Assembly: GCF_003594875.1 (NCBI RefSeq)
Contig: NZ_QZEY01000023.1
Location: forward strand, 62,001 to 126,000
DNA: 64,000 nucleotides
DNA from: Bailinhaonella thermotolerans
Lineage (GTDB): Bacteria > Actinomycetota > Actinomycetes > Streptosporangiales > Streptosporangiaceae
Reading direction: 5' to 3'
The position numbers were made by a program, and so were the translations under genes. Below the pieces are notes generated by a model. That model worked only from the letters and a program-made list of their open reading frames with translations. It made no database searches and was not told where the DNA came from. Position 1 is the first letter of the stretch; each line of letters begins with the position of its first letter. Below are positions 50,875-59,588 of this stretch, piece after piece.

Positions 50875-52284
50875 ATGCAGCAGCTCTCGGGCCTTGACGC
50901 GATCTTCCTGAATCTGGAGACCCGGGGGACCATGCTGCACATCGCCTCGGTGTGCGTCCTCGACCCGTCCACCGCCGAGGAGCCGCTCACCCTCGACTGG
51001 CTGTGCCGTCACGTGAGCACCCGGCTGGACCGGCTCCCGATCCTCCGCTGCAAGCTGGCCGAGGTCCCGCTCGGCATCGACCAGCCGTACTGGGTGGACG
51101 ACGAGGACTTCGACCTGGAGTACCACATCCGGGAGCTGGCGCTCGCGCCCCCGGGCAACGACGCGCAGCTCGCCGAGCAGTGCGCCCGCCTGTCGGCCCG
51201 CCCCCTCGACCGCGCCCGGCCCCTCTGGGAGACGTACCTGATCCACGGCCTGGAAGGCGGCCGCGTCGCGGTCTACACGAAGGCGCACCACGCGGCGATC
51301 GACGGCGTGTCCGGCGCCGAGGTCCTGGCCACCCTCCTCGACGTCGCGCCCGGTCAGGCGCCGCCCCAGCCCCCGGCGGACACCTGGCGTCCCGAGCCCG
51401 CCCCCGGCCAGCTCGAACTCCTGGCCAGGGGCGCCGTGGGCCTCCTGGCGAACCCGCTGCGCGCCCTGCGCCTCATCCCGTCCCTGACCGCCCCGGTACG
51501 GCTGGCCGCCCGCGCCGTCAGCCCCATTCGCGAGGACGGCCTCACCCGGCCCTCGATGCCCTCGGTCCTGGCCCCGCGCACGCCGTTCAACGCCACGATC
51601 TCCCGGCACCGCCGCTGGGCCTTCCGCTCGATGTCCCTCGACGACGTGAAGGACGTCAAGAACCACTACAAGTGCACGGTCAACGACGTGGTCATGGCCA
51701 TGTGCGCGGGGGCTCTCCGCCGCTGGCTCGAGGACCACGACGCGCTCCCGGACAACCCCCTGGTGGCCGCCGTCCCCATCTCGGTCCGCACCGAGGAGAC
51801 CCGGGGCACGCTGGGCAACCAGGTCTCGGTGATGTTCCCCGGCCTCCCCACGCACCTGGCCGACCCGGTGGAGCGCCTGCGGGCCGTCCAGGCCGCGATG
51901 GCCGGCGCGAAGGAGCAGCACGGCGCGCTGCCCGCGACGATGCTCCAGGACTTCGCCAAGTTCGCCACCCCCGCCGTGGCCGCCCTGGCCGCGCGGGCCA
52001 TCTCCCGGATCCGCTGGGCCGACTGGATCGACCCCCCGGCCAACATCGTCATCTCCAACGTCCCCGGCCCCGGCTTCCCGCTCTACCTGGGCGGCGCCAA
52101 GCTCCTGGCCTACTACCCGCTGTCCGCGCTGACGGACAGCCAGGGCCTGAACATCACCGTCCTCAGCTACCTGGGCCAGCTCCACTTCGGGCTGCTGGCC
52201 TGCCGCGAGCTCGTCCCCGACGTGGACGACATCGCCGCCCACCTCCAGGAGGAACTGGACGCCCTCCTCGCCGCCGTCAAGTAG
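50875..52284 (+). CDS. Wax ester synthase / diacylglycerol acyltransferase (WS/DGAT)
   Basis: A 469-residue WS/DGAT-family enzyme. The active-site motif HHAAIDG (HHxxxDG) is near residue 138; VNDVVMAMCAGALR, RTEETRGTLGNQVS and the C-terminal PANIVISNVPGPGFPLYLGGAKL are family blocks. It esterifies diacylglycerol or a fatty alcohol with acyl-CoA, making storage lipid at the membrane. ATG 50875 has GAGGAG six bases upstream. Single gene, converging on the CN-hydrolase gene. Confidence 0.92.
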   Translation: MQQLSGLDAIFLNLETRGTMLHIASVCVLDPSTAEEPLTLDWLCRHVSTRLDRLPILRCKLAEVPLGIDQPYWVDDEDFDLEYHIRELALAPPGNDAQLAEQCARLSARPLDRARPLWETYLIHGLEGGRVAVYTKAHHAAIDGVSGAEVLATLLDVAPGQAPPQPPADTWRPEPAPGQLELLARGAVGLLANPLRALRLIPSLTAPVRLAARAVSPIREDGLTRPSMPSVLAPRTPFNATISRHRRWAFRSMSLDDVKDVKNHYKCTVNDVVMAMCAGALRRWLEDHDALPDNPLVAAVPISVRTEETRGTLGNQVSVMFPGLPTHLADPVERLRAVQAAMAGAKEQHGALPATMLQDFAKFATPAVAALAARAISRIRWADWIDPPANIVISNVPGPGFPLYLGGAKLLAYYPLSALTDSQGLNITVLSYLGQLHFGLLACRELVPDVDDIAAHLQEELDALLAAVK

Positions 52285-52312
52285 CGCGGGGGGCGGGGGA
52301 CCGCGGGGTGGG

Positions 52313-53023
52313 TCAGGTCAGGGTCGCGCGGGCCAGGCCGCCGATCTCCGTGCCGGCCGCGGCCGCCACCGCCCCGTCCGGGGACCAGATCGCGGAGTGG
52401 GCGGCCGGGCGCGTGTAGCCCTCGCCGGTGGGCGCGGCGAAGGAGGCGGTCGCGGCCCAGACGCCGTGGTCCCCGATCACCCGGAGGGCGCGCTCGGGCG
52501 GCACCCCTCCGTCGTGGGCATGCTCCAGGACGCCCGCGACATAGACGTCCATGCCCCGGGCGGCGGTGGCGGCGGCGTGCTCCGGGACCCCGGTGTCCTT
52601 GCAGATCGCCAGGCCCAGCCGCCACCCGTCCACATCCAGGACGACCGGGGCAGGACCCGGGGTGAAGCGGAACGTCTCGTCCCCGCCCAGGTACATCTTC
52701 CGGTAGGCCACCCGGGCCCCCTCGCCGGTGATCGCCAGCACGCCGATGTACGCGAGGCCCTCGCCGTCCGCGACCGGCGCCCCGGCCAGGGCGAGCGTCC
52801 CCGTCTCCGCGCACGCCCCGGCGAGGACGGCCAGCCGGGGATCGCCCGGGTCGAGGACCTGGGCGTCCAGGTGGTAGCCGGTGAGGGAGAGCTCGGGGAA
52901 GACCACGACCCGCGCCTCCGACGCGCGGACCAGCTCGGCGTGGGCCGCCGCGTTCGCCCCCACGTCGTACGGCTCGCAGCCCGGCTGCGCGACCGCGATG
53001 GTCAGCGGCGCTCTCACGTCCAC
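52313..53023 (-). CDS. Carbon-nitrogen hydrolase (nitrilase superfamily)
   Basis: A 236-residue enzyme with the Glu-Lys-Cys triad: E in VVFPELSLTGY (near 44), K in AYRKMYLGG (near 103) and C in LAICKDTGVPEHA (near 138). Amidase/nitrilase subgroup unclear. GTG 53023 is preferred because AGGGAG stands six bases before it; the longer upstream frame is low-complexity. Single gene. Confidence 0.88.
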   Translation of the reverse strand: MDVRAPLTIAVAQPGCEPYDVGANAAAHAELVRASEARVVVFPELSLTGYHLDAQVLDPGDPRLAVLAGACAETGTLALAGAPVADGEGLAYIGVLAITGEGARVAYRKMYLGGDETFRFTPGPAPVVLDVDGWRLGLAICKDTGVPEHAAATAARGMDVYVAGVLEHAHDGGVPPERALRVIGDHGVWAATASFAAPTGEGYTRPAAHSAIWSPDGAVAAAAGTEIGGLARATLT

Positions 53024-53286
53024 CGGCGTCTCCCTCCGACCTCCATGATCGAGTGTACGAATCTCCGCATCCAGGACATAAGCGATTTGCGCCCCCGCCC
53101 CCGCCCCCGCCCTCGCCCACGTGCGGGCCGTACGCGGACCCGCCCGGGGCCTGAGCGCCGCGGGCGCCGGGGCCTGAGCGCCGCGGGTGGTCGAGCGGGA
53201 GCTGAGAGCAGGATGAAAGTTAGGAGATTCTGTGTGAAAGCTGTGAATTCCCGAAATTTCCGATAACAGAGTCGTTACCATGACGC

Positions 53287-54330
53287 GTGCTCTCCACCCC
53301 CTCGAAACGGCTCGCTGAGCTGGACTTACTGCGCCTCGTCGCGGTCCTCGCCGGGATGGCGTACGGCTGGCTCGGCGTCGACGCCCGCGTGTGGGCGATG
53401 CGGCCGACCGAGCTGTTCGGGCCCGGCGCGCTGCTCGGGGAGCACGTCGCGCGGCTGTTCTTCGTGATCAGCGGGTTCCTCGTGCTGGAGAGCCTGCGGG
53501 GGCGGGGCGCCCGCGAGTTCCTCCTCGCGCGGCTCGCCCGGATCTATCCGGCCTACTGGGTCAGCGTGGCCGCGGTCGCGCTCGGGGCGTTCCTGCCGGG
53601 GTGGATCCGGCTCGGCCCCCCGCTCGGGATCGGCGAGTGGGCGGCCAACCTGACGTTGTTCCAGTCCGTCCTGGGCGTACCGCACGCGCAGCCGATCTAC
53701 TGGGCGCTCTGGGCCGAGCTGCGGTTCTTCCTGCTCGCAGCGGTCCTGGCCGCCGCCGGGGCCACCTACCGGCGGACGGTGGTCTTCATGTCCGTCTGGC
53801 TCGCCGCCTCGCTGTTCGCCCACAAGGACGAGGCGGTGCTCCAGGCCCTGTTCCTGCGGGAGGAGGCCCCGTACTTCCTCGCCGGGATGGCGTTCGCGCT
53901 GATCCGGCGGCACGGCCCGGCGATCGTGCCGTGGGGGTTCGCGGGCGTGGGGTGGGCTCTCGCGGTGTACTACGCGGTGCGGCCGGAGATGCGGCCCGGG
54001 GGCTCCACGCCGCTTCTCGTGGTCGCGGCCGTGACGGCGGTCTTCGCGCTGCCCGCGCTGGCCGCGGCCGGGGTGTTCCGGATCCGGGAGCGCCCCTGGC
54101 TGACCGGGCTGGCGGAGCTGGCCTACCCGCTGTTCCTGTTCCACCAGGTGACCGCGATGGCGCTGATCCCGGTGCTGCGGCGGCACCTGACCCCGTGGGC
54201 GGTGGTCGCGGTCGCGCTCGCGGTCTCCGTCGCCCTGGCGTACCTGGTGCGCCACCTCGTCGAGCGGCCCGCCGTACGGCTGACGCGACGGCGTGTCGCG
54301 ACGCGGGCGGCGGCGGTGAAGGGAGCCTGA
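53287..54330 (+). CDS. Acyltransferase-3 (OafA/YrhL) family membrane protein
   Basis: A 347-residue protein with about ten membrane helices. Family marks are AELDLLRLVAVLAGM, LFFVISGFLVLESL, LARLARIYPAYWVS and YPLFLFHQ. The usual first-helix arginine/histidine pair of typical family members (as in RFxAxxxVxxxH) is altered: MAYGWLG stands where the histidine is expected, so catalysis may be impaired or different. It O-acylates sugars or other surface molecules. The second copy starts two bases after its stop. Confidence 0.85.
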   Translation: MLSTPSKRLAELDLLRLVAVLAGMAYGWLGVDARVWAMRPTELFGPGALLGEHVARLFFVISGFLVLESLRGRGAREFLLARLARIYPAYWVSVAAVALGAFLPGWIRLGPPLGIGEWAANLTLFQSVLGVPHAQPIYWALWAELRFFLLAAVLAAAGATYRRTVVFMSVWLAASLFAHKDEAVLQALFLREEAPYFLAGMAFALIRRHGPAIVPWGFAGVGWALAVYYAVRPEMRPGGSTPLLVVAAVTAVFALPALAAAGVFRIRERPWLTGLAELAYPLFLFHQVTAMALIPVLRRHLTPWAVVAVALAVSVALAYLVRHLVERPAVRLTRRRVATRAAAVKGA

Positions 54331-54332
54331 GC

Positions 54333-55685
54333 GTGGACGTCACCCCCGGGGCGCGGCCGCGGCTGCGCGAGCTGGACCTGCTGCGGTTCGTCGCGGCGCT
54401 GGCCGTGCTGGCCTTCCACTACCCCGGCAAGCAGGCCTGGGGGACGCCGAACCCGTTCCCGGAGGCGGTCCACGAGATCACGCGCCACGGCAAGTACGGC
54501 GTGGACCTGTTCTTCGTCATCAGCGGGTTCGTCATCCTGATGAGCGTCTGGGGGCGGAACAGCGCCGGGGACTTCGCCGCCTCGCGCATCGTCCGGCTGA
54601 TGCCGGCGTACTGGCTGAGCGTGCTCTTCGTCGCCGGGTCCCAGCTCGTCCTGGGCGACCCGCCGCGCCGCCTGGGCGAGGTGATCCTCAACCTCACCAT
54701 GCTCCAGGAGCCCGCCGGGGGCCGGGCGATCGAGGTCGTCTACTGGACGCTCTCGGTCGAGCTCCGCTTCTACCTGATCGCCTGCCTGCTCGTGCTGCTC
54801 CGGCCGGGTTACCGGACCACGCTGGCGTTCCTGGTCGGCTGGCTGCTGCTCTCCCTGCTCATGACGCTGACCGACTGGAGTACGGCGGGCCTGCTGCTGC
54901 TCACCGGCTGGAACCACTACTTCATCGGCGGCATGGCGCTCTACCTGATCCACCGCGTGGGCCACCGGCCGCTGCCGTGGGCGCTCGTGGTCGTCTCCTG
55001 CGCCCTGGCCGCGCTCAACGTGGACACGGCCAAGGAGCCCGCGGGGCCGTACATCGTGATCGGGATCTTCGCGGTGACGGCGCTCGCCGCGACCGGGCTG
55101 CTGCGCCGCCTGAGCTGGACCGGGCTGACCGCGCTGGGGGCGCTCACCTATCCGCTCTACCTGTTCCACCAGCAGACCGGCGTCTACCTGATCCGGCTGA
55201 CCCGCGACGCGCTCCCGGCCTGGGCAGCGATGGCGGTCAGCACGGCGGGTGCGATCGGCCTCGCCTACCTGGTGCACCGGTTCGCCGAGCGGCCCCTGCA
55301 GCGGCTGCTCAGGGCCCGGCTGAGCACGTCACTCGCCCTCATGCGCTCCGCCGACGCACCGCCGAGGACCGGGGAGGGCGGTCCCCCCGGTGTGCCGCCC
55401 CGCTCTCCCGGTGTGCCGCCCCGCTCTCCCGGCGTGCCGTCCGACTCTCCCGGCGTGCCGTCCGACTCTCCCGGCGTGCCGTCCGACTCTCCCGGTGTGC
55501 CGCCAGGCTTTCCAGGCGTGCCGCCCCAGCGGAGGCCGGCGGCCGGTACGGCGACGCCGGCCGGGGCGGCCCCCGGATCGGCCGCGGGGCAGGTCGGCGG
55601 AGCGGCAGCGGGGCAGGTCGGCGGAGCGGCAGCGGGGCAGGTCGGCGGGGGTGGGGGCCTGCCGCCCGCCCCACACGGAACGTGA
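54333..55685 (+). CDS. Acyltransferase-3 family membrane protein with repetitive C-terminal tail
   Basis: A 450-residue paralogue of the preceding protein. The core is intact: RELDLLRFVAALAVLAFHYPG with the conserved histidine, DLFFVISGFVILMSVWG, RIVRLMPAYWLSVLF, WTLSVELRFYLIA and TYPLYLFHQQTGVYLI. After residue 345 comes a 105-residue tail of two repeat families: about seven SPGVPxx heptads and three AAGQVGG units. The tail is hydrophilic and collagen-like in its Pro/Gly content. The gene pair probably modifies surface glycans; one member may be regulatory or part of a heteromer. Confidence 0.88.
   Translation: MDVTPGARPRLRELDLLRFVAALAVLAFHYPGKQAWGTPNPFPEAVHEITRHGKYGVDLFFVISGFVILMSVWGRNSAGDFAASRIVRLMPAYWLSVLFVAGSQLVLGDPPRRLGEVILNLTMLQEPAGGRAIEVVYWTLSVELRFYLIACLLVLLRPGYRTTLAFLVGWLLLSLLMTLTDWSTAGLLLLTGWNHYFIGGMALYLIHRVGHRPLPWALVVVSCALAALNVDTAKEPAGPYIVIGIFAVTALAATGLLRRLSWTGLTALGALTYPLYLFHQQTGVYLIRLTRDALPAWAAMAVSTAGAIGLAYLVHRFAERPLQRLLRARLSTSLALMRSADAPPRTGEGGPPGVPPRSPGVPPRSPGVPSDSPGVPSDSPGVPSDSPGVPPGFPGVPPQRRPAAGTATPAGAAPGSAAGQVGGAAAGQVGGAAAGQVGGGGGLPPAPHGT
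55395..55660. repeat. 21-bp and 24-bp in-frame repeats in the acyltransferase gene
   Basis: About six copies of a 21-bp unit (ctctcccggcgtgccgtcc core) at 55395-55525 and three copies of a 24-bp unit (gggcaggtcggcggagcggc core) at 55583-55655. Both lengths keep the frame. Confidence 0.88.
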
Positions 55686-55812
55686 ACAACGCCGCACAGG
55701 TAACAGTCAGGACAAGCTCAGATTCTTACCCTCATAGAGGCATCTGTACGCTAGTGTGCCGATCATTCCCCGTATCGGGACGGGGTCAACGGGGAGACAT
55801 GTGACGTAACCG

Positions 55813-57027
55813 ATGCCGCTCTGGGGGATGCTGGTCTCCGCGCTCGCGGAGATTCGCCACAGCAAGGTGCGGGCGGCGTTGTCGGTGATCTGCGTCGCGA
55901 TCGGCGTCGCGGCGGTCACGATGGTCACGCTGGTGGCCTCCAGCTCCTCCCAGATGGCGCAGCAGGAGTTCGAGCGCTTCGCCGGCCGCCCCGGCACCAT
56001 CACGATCATGCCGCCCGAGAGCGAGAACGGCCCGCCCTCCCTGGACCGGGAGACCGTGAACCGGATGCGGGCGACCATGCGGGAGTACGGCGTCCTGCAC
56101 ACGCCCGTCCGGGAGTGGGGCGCGGCCGTCTACCGGCGGGGCGACCACACGATCCAGGGCGACATGCAGGTCATCACGCGCGGCGTGGACCCCGACTACG
56201 ACCGGATCCGGCGCATCCGCGTCGCGCACGGCCGCTGGCTGACCGAGGGCGACCTGCGGCGGCTGGAGCCGTCGCTGGTGGTGAGCCGCGGGTTCGCGGC
56301 GCGGCTGGGGCTGCCCGGCGCGTCCGCCATCGGCGAGACCGTGGACATCGCGGCCGACCGCTGGATCCGGGCGCGGATCGTGGGCGTGCTCGACATCGGC
56401 GAGGAGGGCGCGGAGCGGGGCCGGCCGCCCGAGGTCTACCTGCCCTTCGACGTGATGGTGGACCTGGGCATGGCCGAGGACTACTCGCAGTTCCAGGTGC
56501 GCGTGCCGGAGAGTGACGCCGACGCGCTGATCGAGCGGGTGAAGGCGGCCAGCACGTCCGCCTGGGGCATGCCCAAGGCCGCGACCGTGGACCGGATGCA
56601 GAACGACTTCGGCCGGATCGGCAGCACGCTGAACATGCTGCTGCTCGGCGCGGCCCTGGCCGTGATCGTGCTCGGCTCGCTGCCGGTGCTGGCGCTGGGC
56701 CTGTCGGCGATCAAGCACCGCCGGGCCGAGCTGGGCGTGCAGCGCTGCTTCGGCGCGACGGGGCCCGACCTGTTCCTGACGGTCCTGCTGGAGTCCCTGA
56801 TCGTGTCCGCCGTGGGCGGCCTGGTCGGCATCGGCGTCGCCTGGATCGCGCACGAGCCGGTGATCGGCCTGCTCGGCCGCATGGTCGGGGAAGTGGCGAA
56901 CCTGTCGTTCCCGCTGCGCGCCGCGCTGCTCGGCCTCGGCGTGGCGCTGTGCGTCGGCGTGGTCAGCGGCCTGCTGCCCGCCATGCGCGCCATGCAGCGG
57001 TCCGTCATCCGCGCGATCCGGAGCTGA
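55813..57027 (+). CDS. MacB-like ABC permease (FtsX family)
   Basis: A 404-residue protein with one N-terminal and three C-terminal membrane helices and a MacB-type periplasmic domain (residues 50-270). Marks are ALAEIRHSKVRAALSVICVAIG, LGSLPVLALGLSAIKHRRAELGVQRCFGAT and LLPAMRAMQRSVIRAIRS. The first gene of a permease-adaptor-ATPase trio that exports peptides or lipids or transduces signals across the membrane. ATG 55813. Confidence 0.9.
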   Translation: MPLWGMLVSALAEIRHSKVRAALSVICVAIGVAAVTMVTLVASSSSQMAQQEFERFAGRPGTITIMPPESENGPPSLDRETVNRMRATMREYGVLHTPVREWGAAVYRRGDHTIQGDMQVITRGVDPDYDRIRRIRVAHGRWLTEGDLRRLEPSLVVSRGFAARLGLPGASAIGETVDIAADRWIRARIVGVLDIGEEGAERGRPPEVYLPFDVMVDLGMAEDYSQFQVRVPESDADALIERVKAASTSAWGMPKAATVDRMQNDFGRIGSTLNMLLLGAALAVIVLGSLPVLALGLSAIKHRRAELGVQRCFGATGPDLFLTVLLESLIVSAVGGLVGIGVAWIAHEPVIGLLGRMVGEVANLSFPLRAALLGLGVALCVGVVSGLLPAMRAMQRSVIRAIRS

Positions 57028-57144
57028 CGCCGTGGCCCGATCGCCGTACGCAGACAAGGCCGGCGCGGCAGCCGACGTGAGAGCGGCCGGCGTCACATCA
57101 GCCGGCGTCGCAGCCGAAGTGGAATCCGAGGGAGCCGTCCGACC

Positions 57145-58248
57145 ATGATCCGTCCGCTCGCCCTGTGGGGCAACCGCCTGGGCAAGGCGGTGATCATCCT
57201 CGTCGCGCTCGCCGCCGTCGGAGGCACCGGCTGGCTGGCCGGGCACGGCGCGGTCAGCCCCGAGCCGCCGCGCGACCCGCTGCCCAAGCCCGCCCTGGTG
57301 GGCCGGCCGATCCCGGTGAAGCAGGGCGACATCGTCAGCCGCCTGCTGCTCAACGCCACGATCGAGGCCGAACCGCCCGCCGAGGTGCGCGCGGTCAAGG
57401 GCGGCAAGGTCGTCCGGATCTACGTCAAGCGCGGCCAGCGGGTGAACAAGGGCGAGCCGGTGGTCGCGGTGCAGTACATCCCGGAGCAGCGCACTCCCGC
57501 GACCCCGCCCGCCGCCGAACCCAAGCCCGGCGACAAGGACGCGGCCAAGCCCGCCGAGCCGCCCGCGCCCAAGCCGGTCACCGTGATCGTGCGCGCGAGC
57601 GCCGCGGGCAAGGTCTCCAAGATCCTCACGCACCGGGACCGCGAGGTCGGGCCGGGCGACTCGGTGATGCAGATCGACCGCGGCCGGTACCGCGCGGTCG
57701 CCCCGGTCCAGCCCAAGGAGGTCTACCGCCTCTACGACCGGCCCAAGTCGATCAAGCTGGCCATCGACCACGGCCCCGCCCCGTTCAAGTGCCCCCTGAT
57801 CTCGTACGGCGCGGCCGGGGGCGGCAAGTCCGACGCCGAGCAGGGGCCCGGTGGCGGGGGCGGCGACGGCGGCGCCTCGGTGCAGGTGTCCTGCCGGGTG
57901 CCGCACGGGATCAAGGTCTTCTCCGGCGTGCAGGCGAAGATGTCCGTGATCACGGACTCGGCCGAGGGCGCGATCCTCGTGCCCACCTCGGCGGTGCTCG
58001 GCCAGGCCGGGAAGGGCAAGGTCACGGTCGTCCACGCCGACGGGAGGCGCGAGACCCGCGCGGTCAAGCTGGGCATCAACGACGGCAAGATGGTGGAGGT
58101 CCGCAGCGGGCTGAGCGTGGGCGAGCAGATCCTCGACCGCGCGCCGGAGGACGCGGACTTCGTCGAGCCGCCGAAGGGCCGGGGCGGCCCCGGCGAGCCC
58201 ATCCCGATGGAGGGCAAGGTGGTCATCGAGACCCCGGGGGAGGGCTGA
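57145..58248 (+). CDS. HlyD/MacA-like membrane-fusion adaptor
   Basis: A 367-residue adaptor. An N-terminal anchor helix (KAVIILVALAAVGGTGWLAG) is followed by a biotinyl-lipoyl type half (VRIYVKRGQRVNKGEPVVAV), a Pro/Lys-rich linker in place of the long coiled hairpin, SKILTHRDREVGPGDSVMQI, and a C-terminal barrel with VPTSAVLGQAGKGKVTVV. It probably links the MacB-like permease to the cell wall. The stop overlaps the ATG of the ATPase gene by one base. The gap 57028-57144 contains short cggc repeats. Confidence 0.88.
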   Translation: MIRPLALWGNRLGKAVIILVALAAVGGTGWLAGHGAVSPEPPRDPLPKPALVGRPIPVKQGDIVSRLLLNATIEAEPPAEVRAVKGGKVVRIYVKRGQRVNKGEPVVAVQYIPEQRTPATPPAAEPKPGDKDAAKPAEPPAPKPVTVIVRASAAGKVSKILTHRDREVGPGDSVMQIDRGRYRAVAPVQPKEVYRLYDRPKSIKLAIDHGPAPFKCPLISYGAAGGGKSDAEQGPGGGGGDGGASVQVSCRVPHGIKVFSGVQAKMSVITDSAEGAILVPTSAVLGQAGKGKVTVVHADGRRETRAVKLGINDGKMVEVRSGLSVGEQILDRAPEDADFVEPPKGRGGPGEPIPMEGKVVIETPGEG

Positions 58249-59069
58249 TGCCCGCAGAGCGCGAGCGGCCCGCCGAACGCGAACTCCCCGCCGAGCGCGA
58301 ACGGCCCGCCGGCCCCGGGGCGGAGGCCGCGCTCCCGGAGCCGGAGAGCGGGCGGGACACCGCCGCGCTGAAGATCCCGCCGGGGGAGAACGCGCTGGAG
58401 GTCACCTCGGTGACCAAGCGGTTCCGGCTGCGGGGCCGCAAGGAGCCGCTGACCGTGCTCGACGACGTCAACCTCACGGTGGGGTACGGCCGCACGGCCG
58501 CGATCGTGGGCCTGTCCGGCGCGGGCAAGTCCACCCTGCTCAACATCCTCGGGCTGCTCGAACGGCCCGACGAGGGCACCGTGCGCATGTTCGGCGACGA
58601 GACCACCAAGCTGCGGGAGAGCGCGCGGGCGCGGCTGCGCGGGGAGTCGATCGGGTTCGTGTTCCAGCAGCTCAACCTGCTGTCCGGGCGCACCGCGCGG
58701 GAGAACGTGGCCGCGCCCCTCCTGTACGCCCAGGGGCGCGAGCTGTGGCGGCGGCACAAGCTGGCCGACGAGGCGCTGCGCCGCGTCGGCCTGGGCGAAC
58801 GCCTGACCGCGACCTCCGCCAGCCTGTCCGGCGGCGAGCAGCAGCGCGTGGCGATCGCCCGAGCCATGATCCGGCGGCCCCGTCTCATCCTGGCCGACGA
58901 GCCCACGGGCGCGCTCGACCCGCAGACGGCCGGGCAGATCATGGAGCTGTTGTTCTCCACGGCCCGCGAGGACGGCCGCGCCCTCATCCTCGTCACCCAC
59001 GACCACGCCCTCGCCCGCCGCGCGGACGACGTCTACCTGCTGGACAAGGGCAAGCTCATGCCCGCCTAG
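58248..59069 (+). CDS. ABC ATPase of the MacAB-like trio
   Basis: A 273-residue ATPase of the LolD/MacB class. Walker A is GLSGAGKS near residue 88, signature LSGGEQQRVAIARAM near 193, Walker B LILADEPTGALDP and H-loop LVTHDH. The first 45 residues form an acidic/proline repeat (PAERERPAEREL) not found in close relatives and probably disordered. Translation is coupled to the adaptor gene (TGATG). Confidence 0.92.
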   Translation: MPAERERPAERELPAERERPAGPGAEAALPEPESGRDTAALKIPPGENALEVTSVTKRFRLRGRKEPLTVLDDVNLTVGYGRTAAIVGLSGAGKSTLLNILGLLERPDEGTVRMFGDETTKLRESARARLRGESIGFVFQQLNLLSGRTARENVAAPLLYAQGRELWRRHKLADEALRRVGLGERLTATSASLSGGEQQRVAIARAMIRRPRLILADEPTGALDPQTAGQIMELLFSTAREDGRALILVTHDHALARRADDVYLLDKGKLMPA

Positions 59070-59246
59070 CGGAACGCGTGCGCCCGTGACACCGGTCCGG
59101 CGGCCGAGGCTCGCCGTACGGTCCGCGCGGGGCGCGCCGGCGGCCCACCCGTGCGGCCCGCCCGCCTGCGGTTCGCCGTACGGCACGCTCGCGGTTCGCC
59201 GTACGGCACGGCGAGGGGTGGCCCGCCGTACCCGGGGGAAGAGGGG
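59070..59246. repeat. Short interval with GCCGTACGGC pair
   Basis: Two exact GCCGTACGGC copies (59175, 59198), 23 bp apart within a repeated ttcgccgtacggcacg unit, plus a near copy at 59114. No gene between the ABC trio and the next, converging, small gene. Confidence 0.8.
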
Positions 59247-59453
59247 TCAGGGACCGGCGTTGCGCGCGCGCGAGCCGGAGCCGAAGGGCAGCTCGATGAC
59301 CTCGCAGAGGTCGGCGAGGTCGACGTACTGGGCGACCTCTTCGACCGAGGAGCAGTAGGCGATCACTCGCCCCCGCTGCTGCACGCACAACGAGGAGCGG
59401 ACCTGGCGTACCTCCAGCCCGTCCGGTCCCGCGAACCAGCGATCGGTAGACAT
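59247..59453 (-). CDS. Small protein of unknown function
   Basis: A 68-residue protein, MSTDRWFAGPDGLEVRQV then SSVEEVAQYVDLADLCEVIELP, with a compact alpha/beta look and two cysteines. The ATG at 59453 has no ribosome box; a TACGAT (-10-like) ends about 10 bases before it, so a leaderless message is plausible. It is divergent from the antiporter gene. I do not recognise the family. Confidence 0.6.
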   Translation of the reverse strand: MSTDRWFAGPDGLEVRQVRSSLCVQQRGRVIAYCSSVEEVAQYVDLADLCEVIELPFGSGSRARNAGP

Positions 59454-59588
59454 AGCGGGGCAATCGTAGAGGTGGGGCGGATGGGAAGGACGTAATCCCA
59501 GTTCGTTTCGGCGCGTCGTGTGGTCCTTGGTGCCGATGGCATCGTGTTTGATGGCATGGATCCACCGATCGAGCCTGTTGGGAGGCAT

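Noticed and set aside
55390-55737. Small plus-strand Cys/Arg-rich repeat protein (CRPALP units)
   Set aside because: It is the alternative frame of the acyltransferase C-terminal repeat; no start signal.
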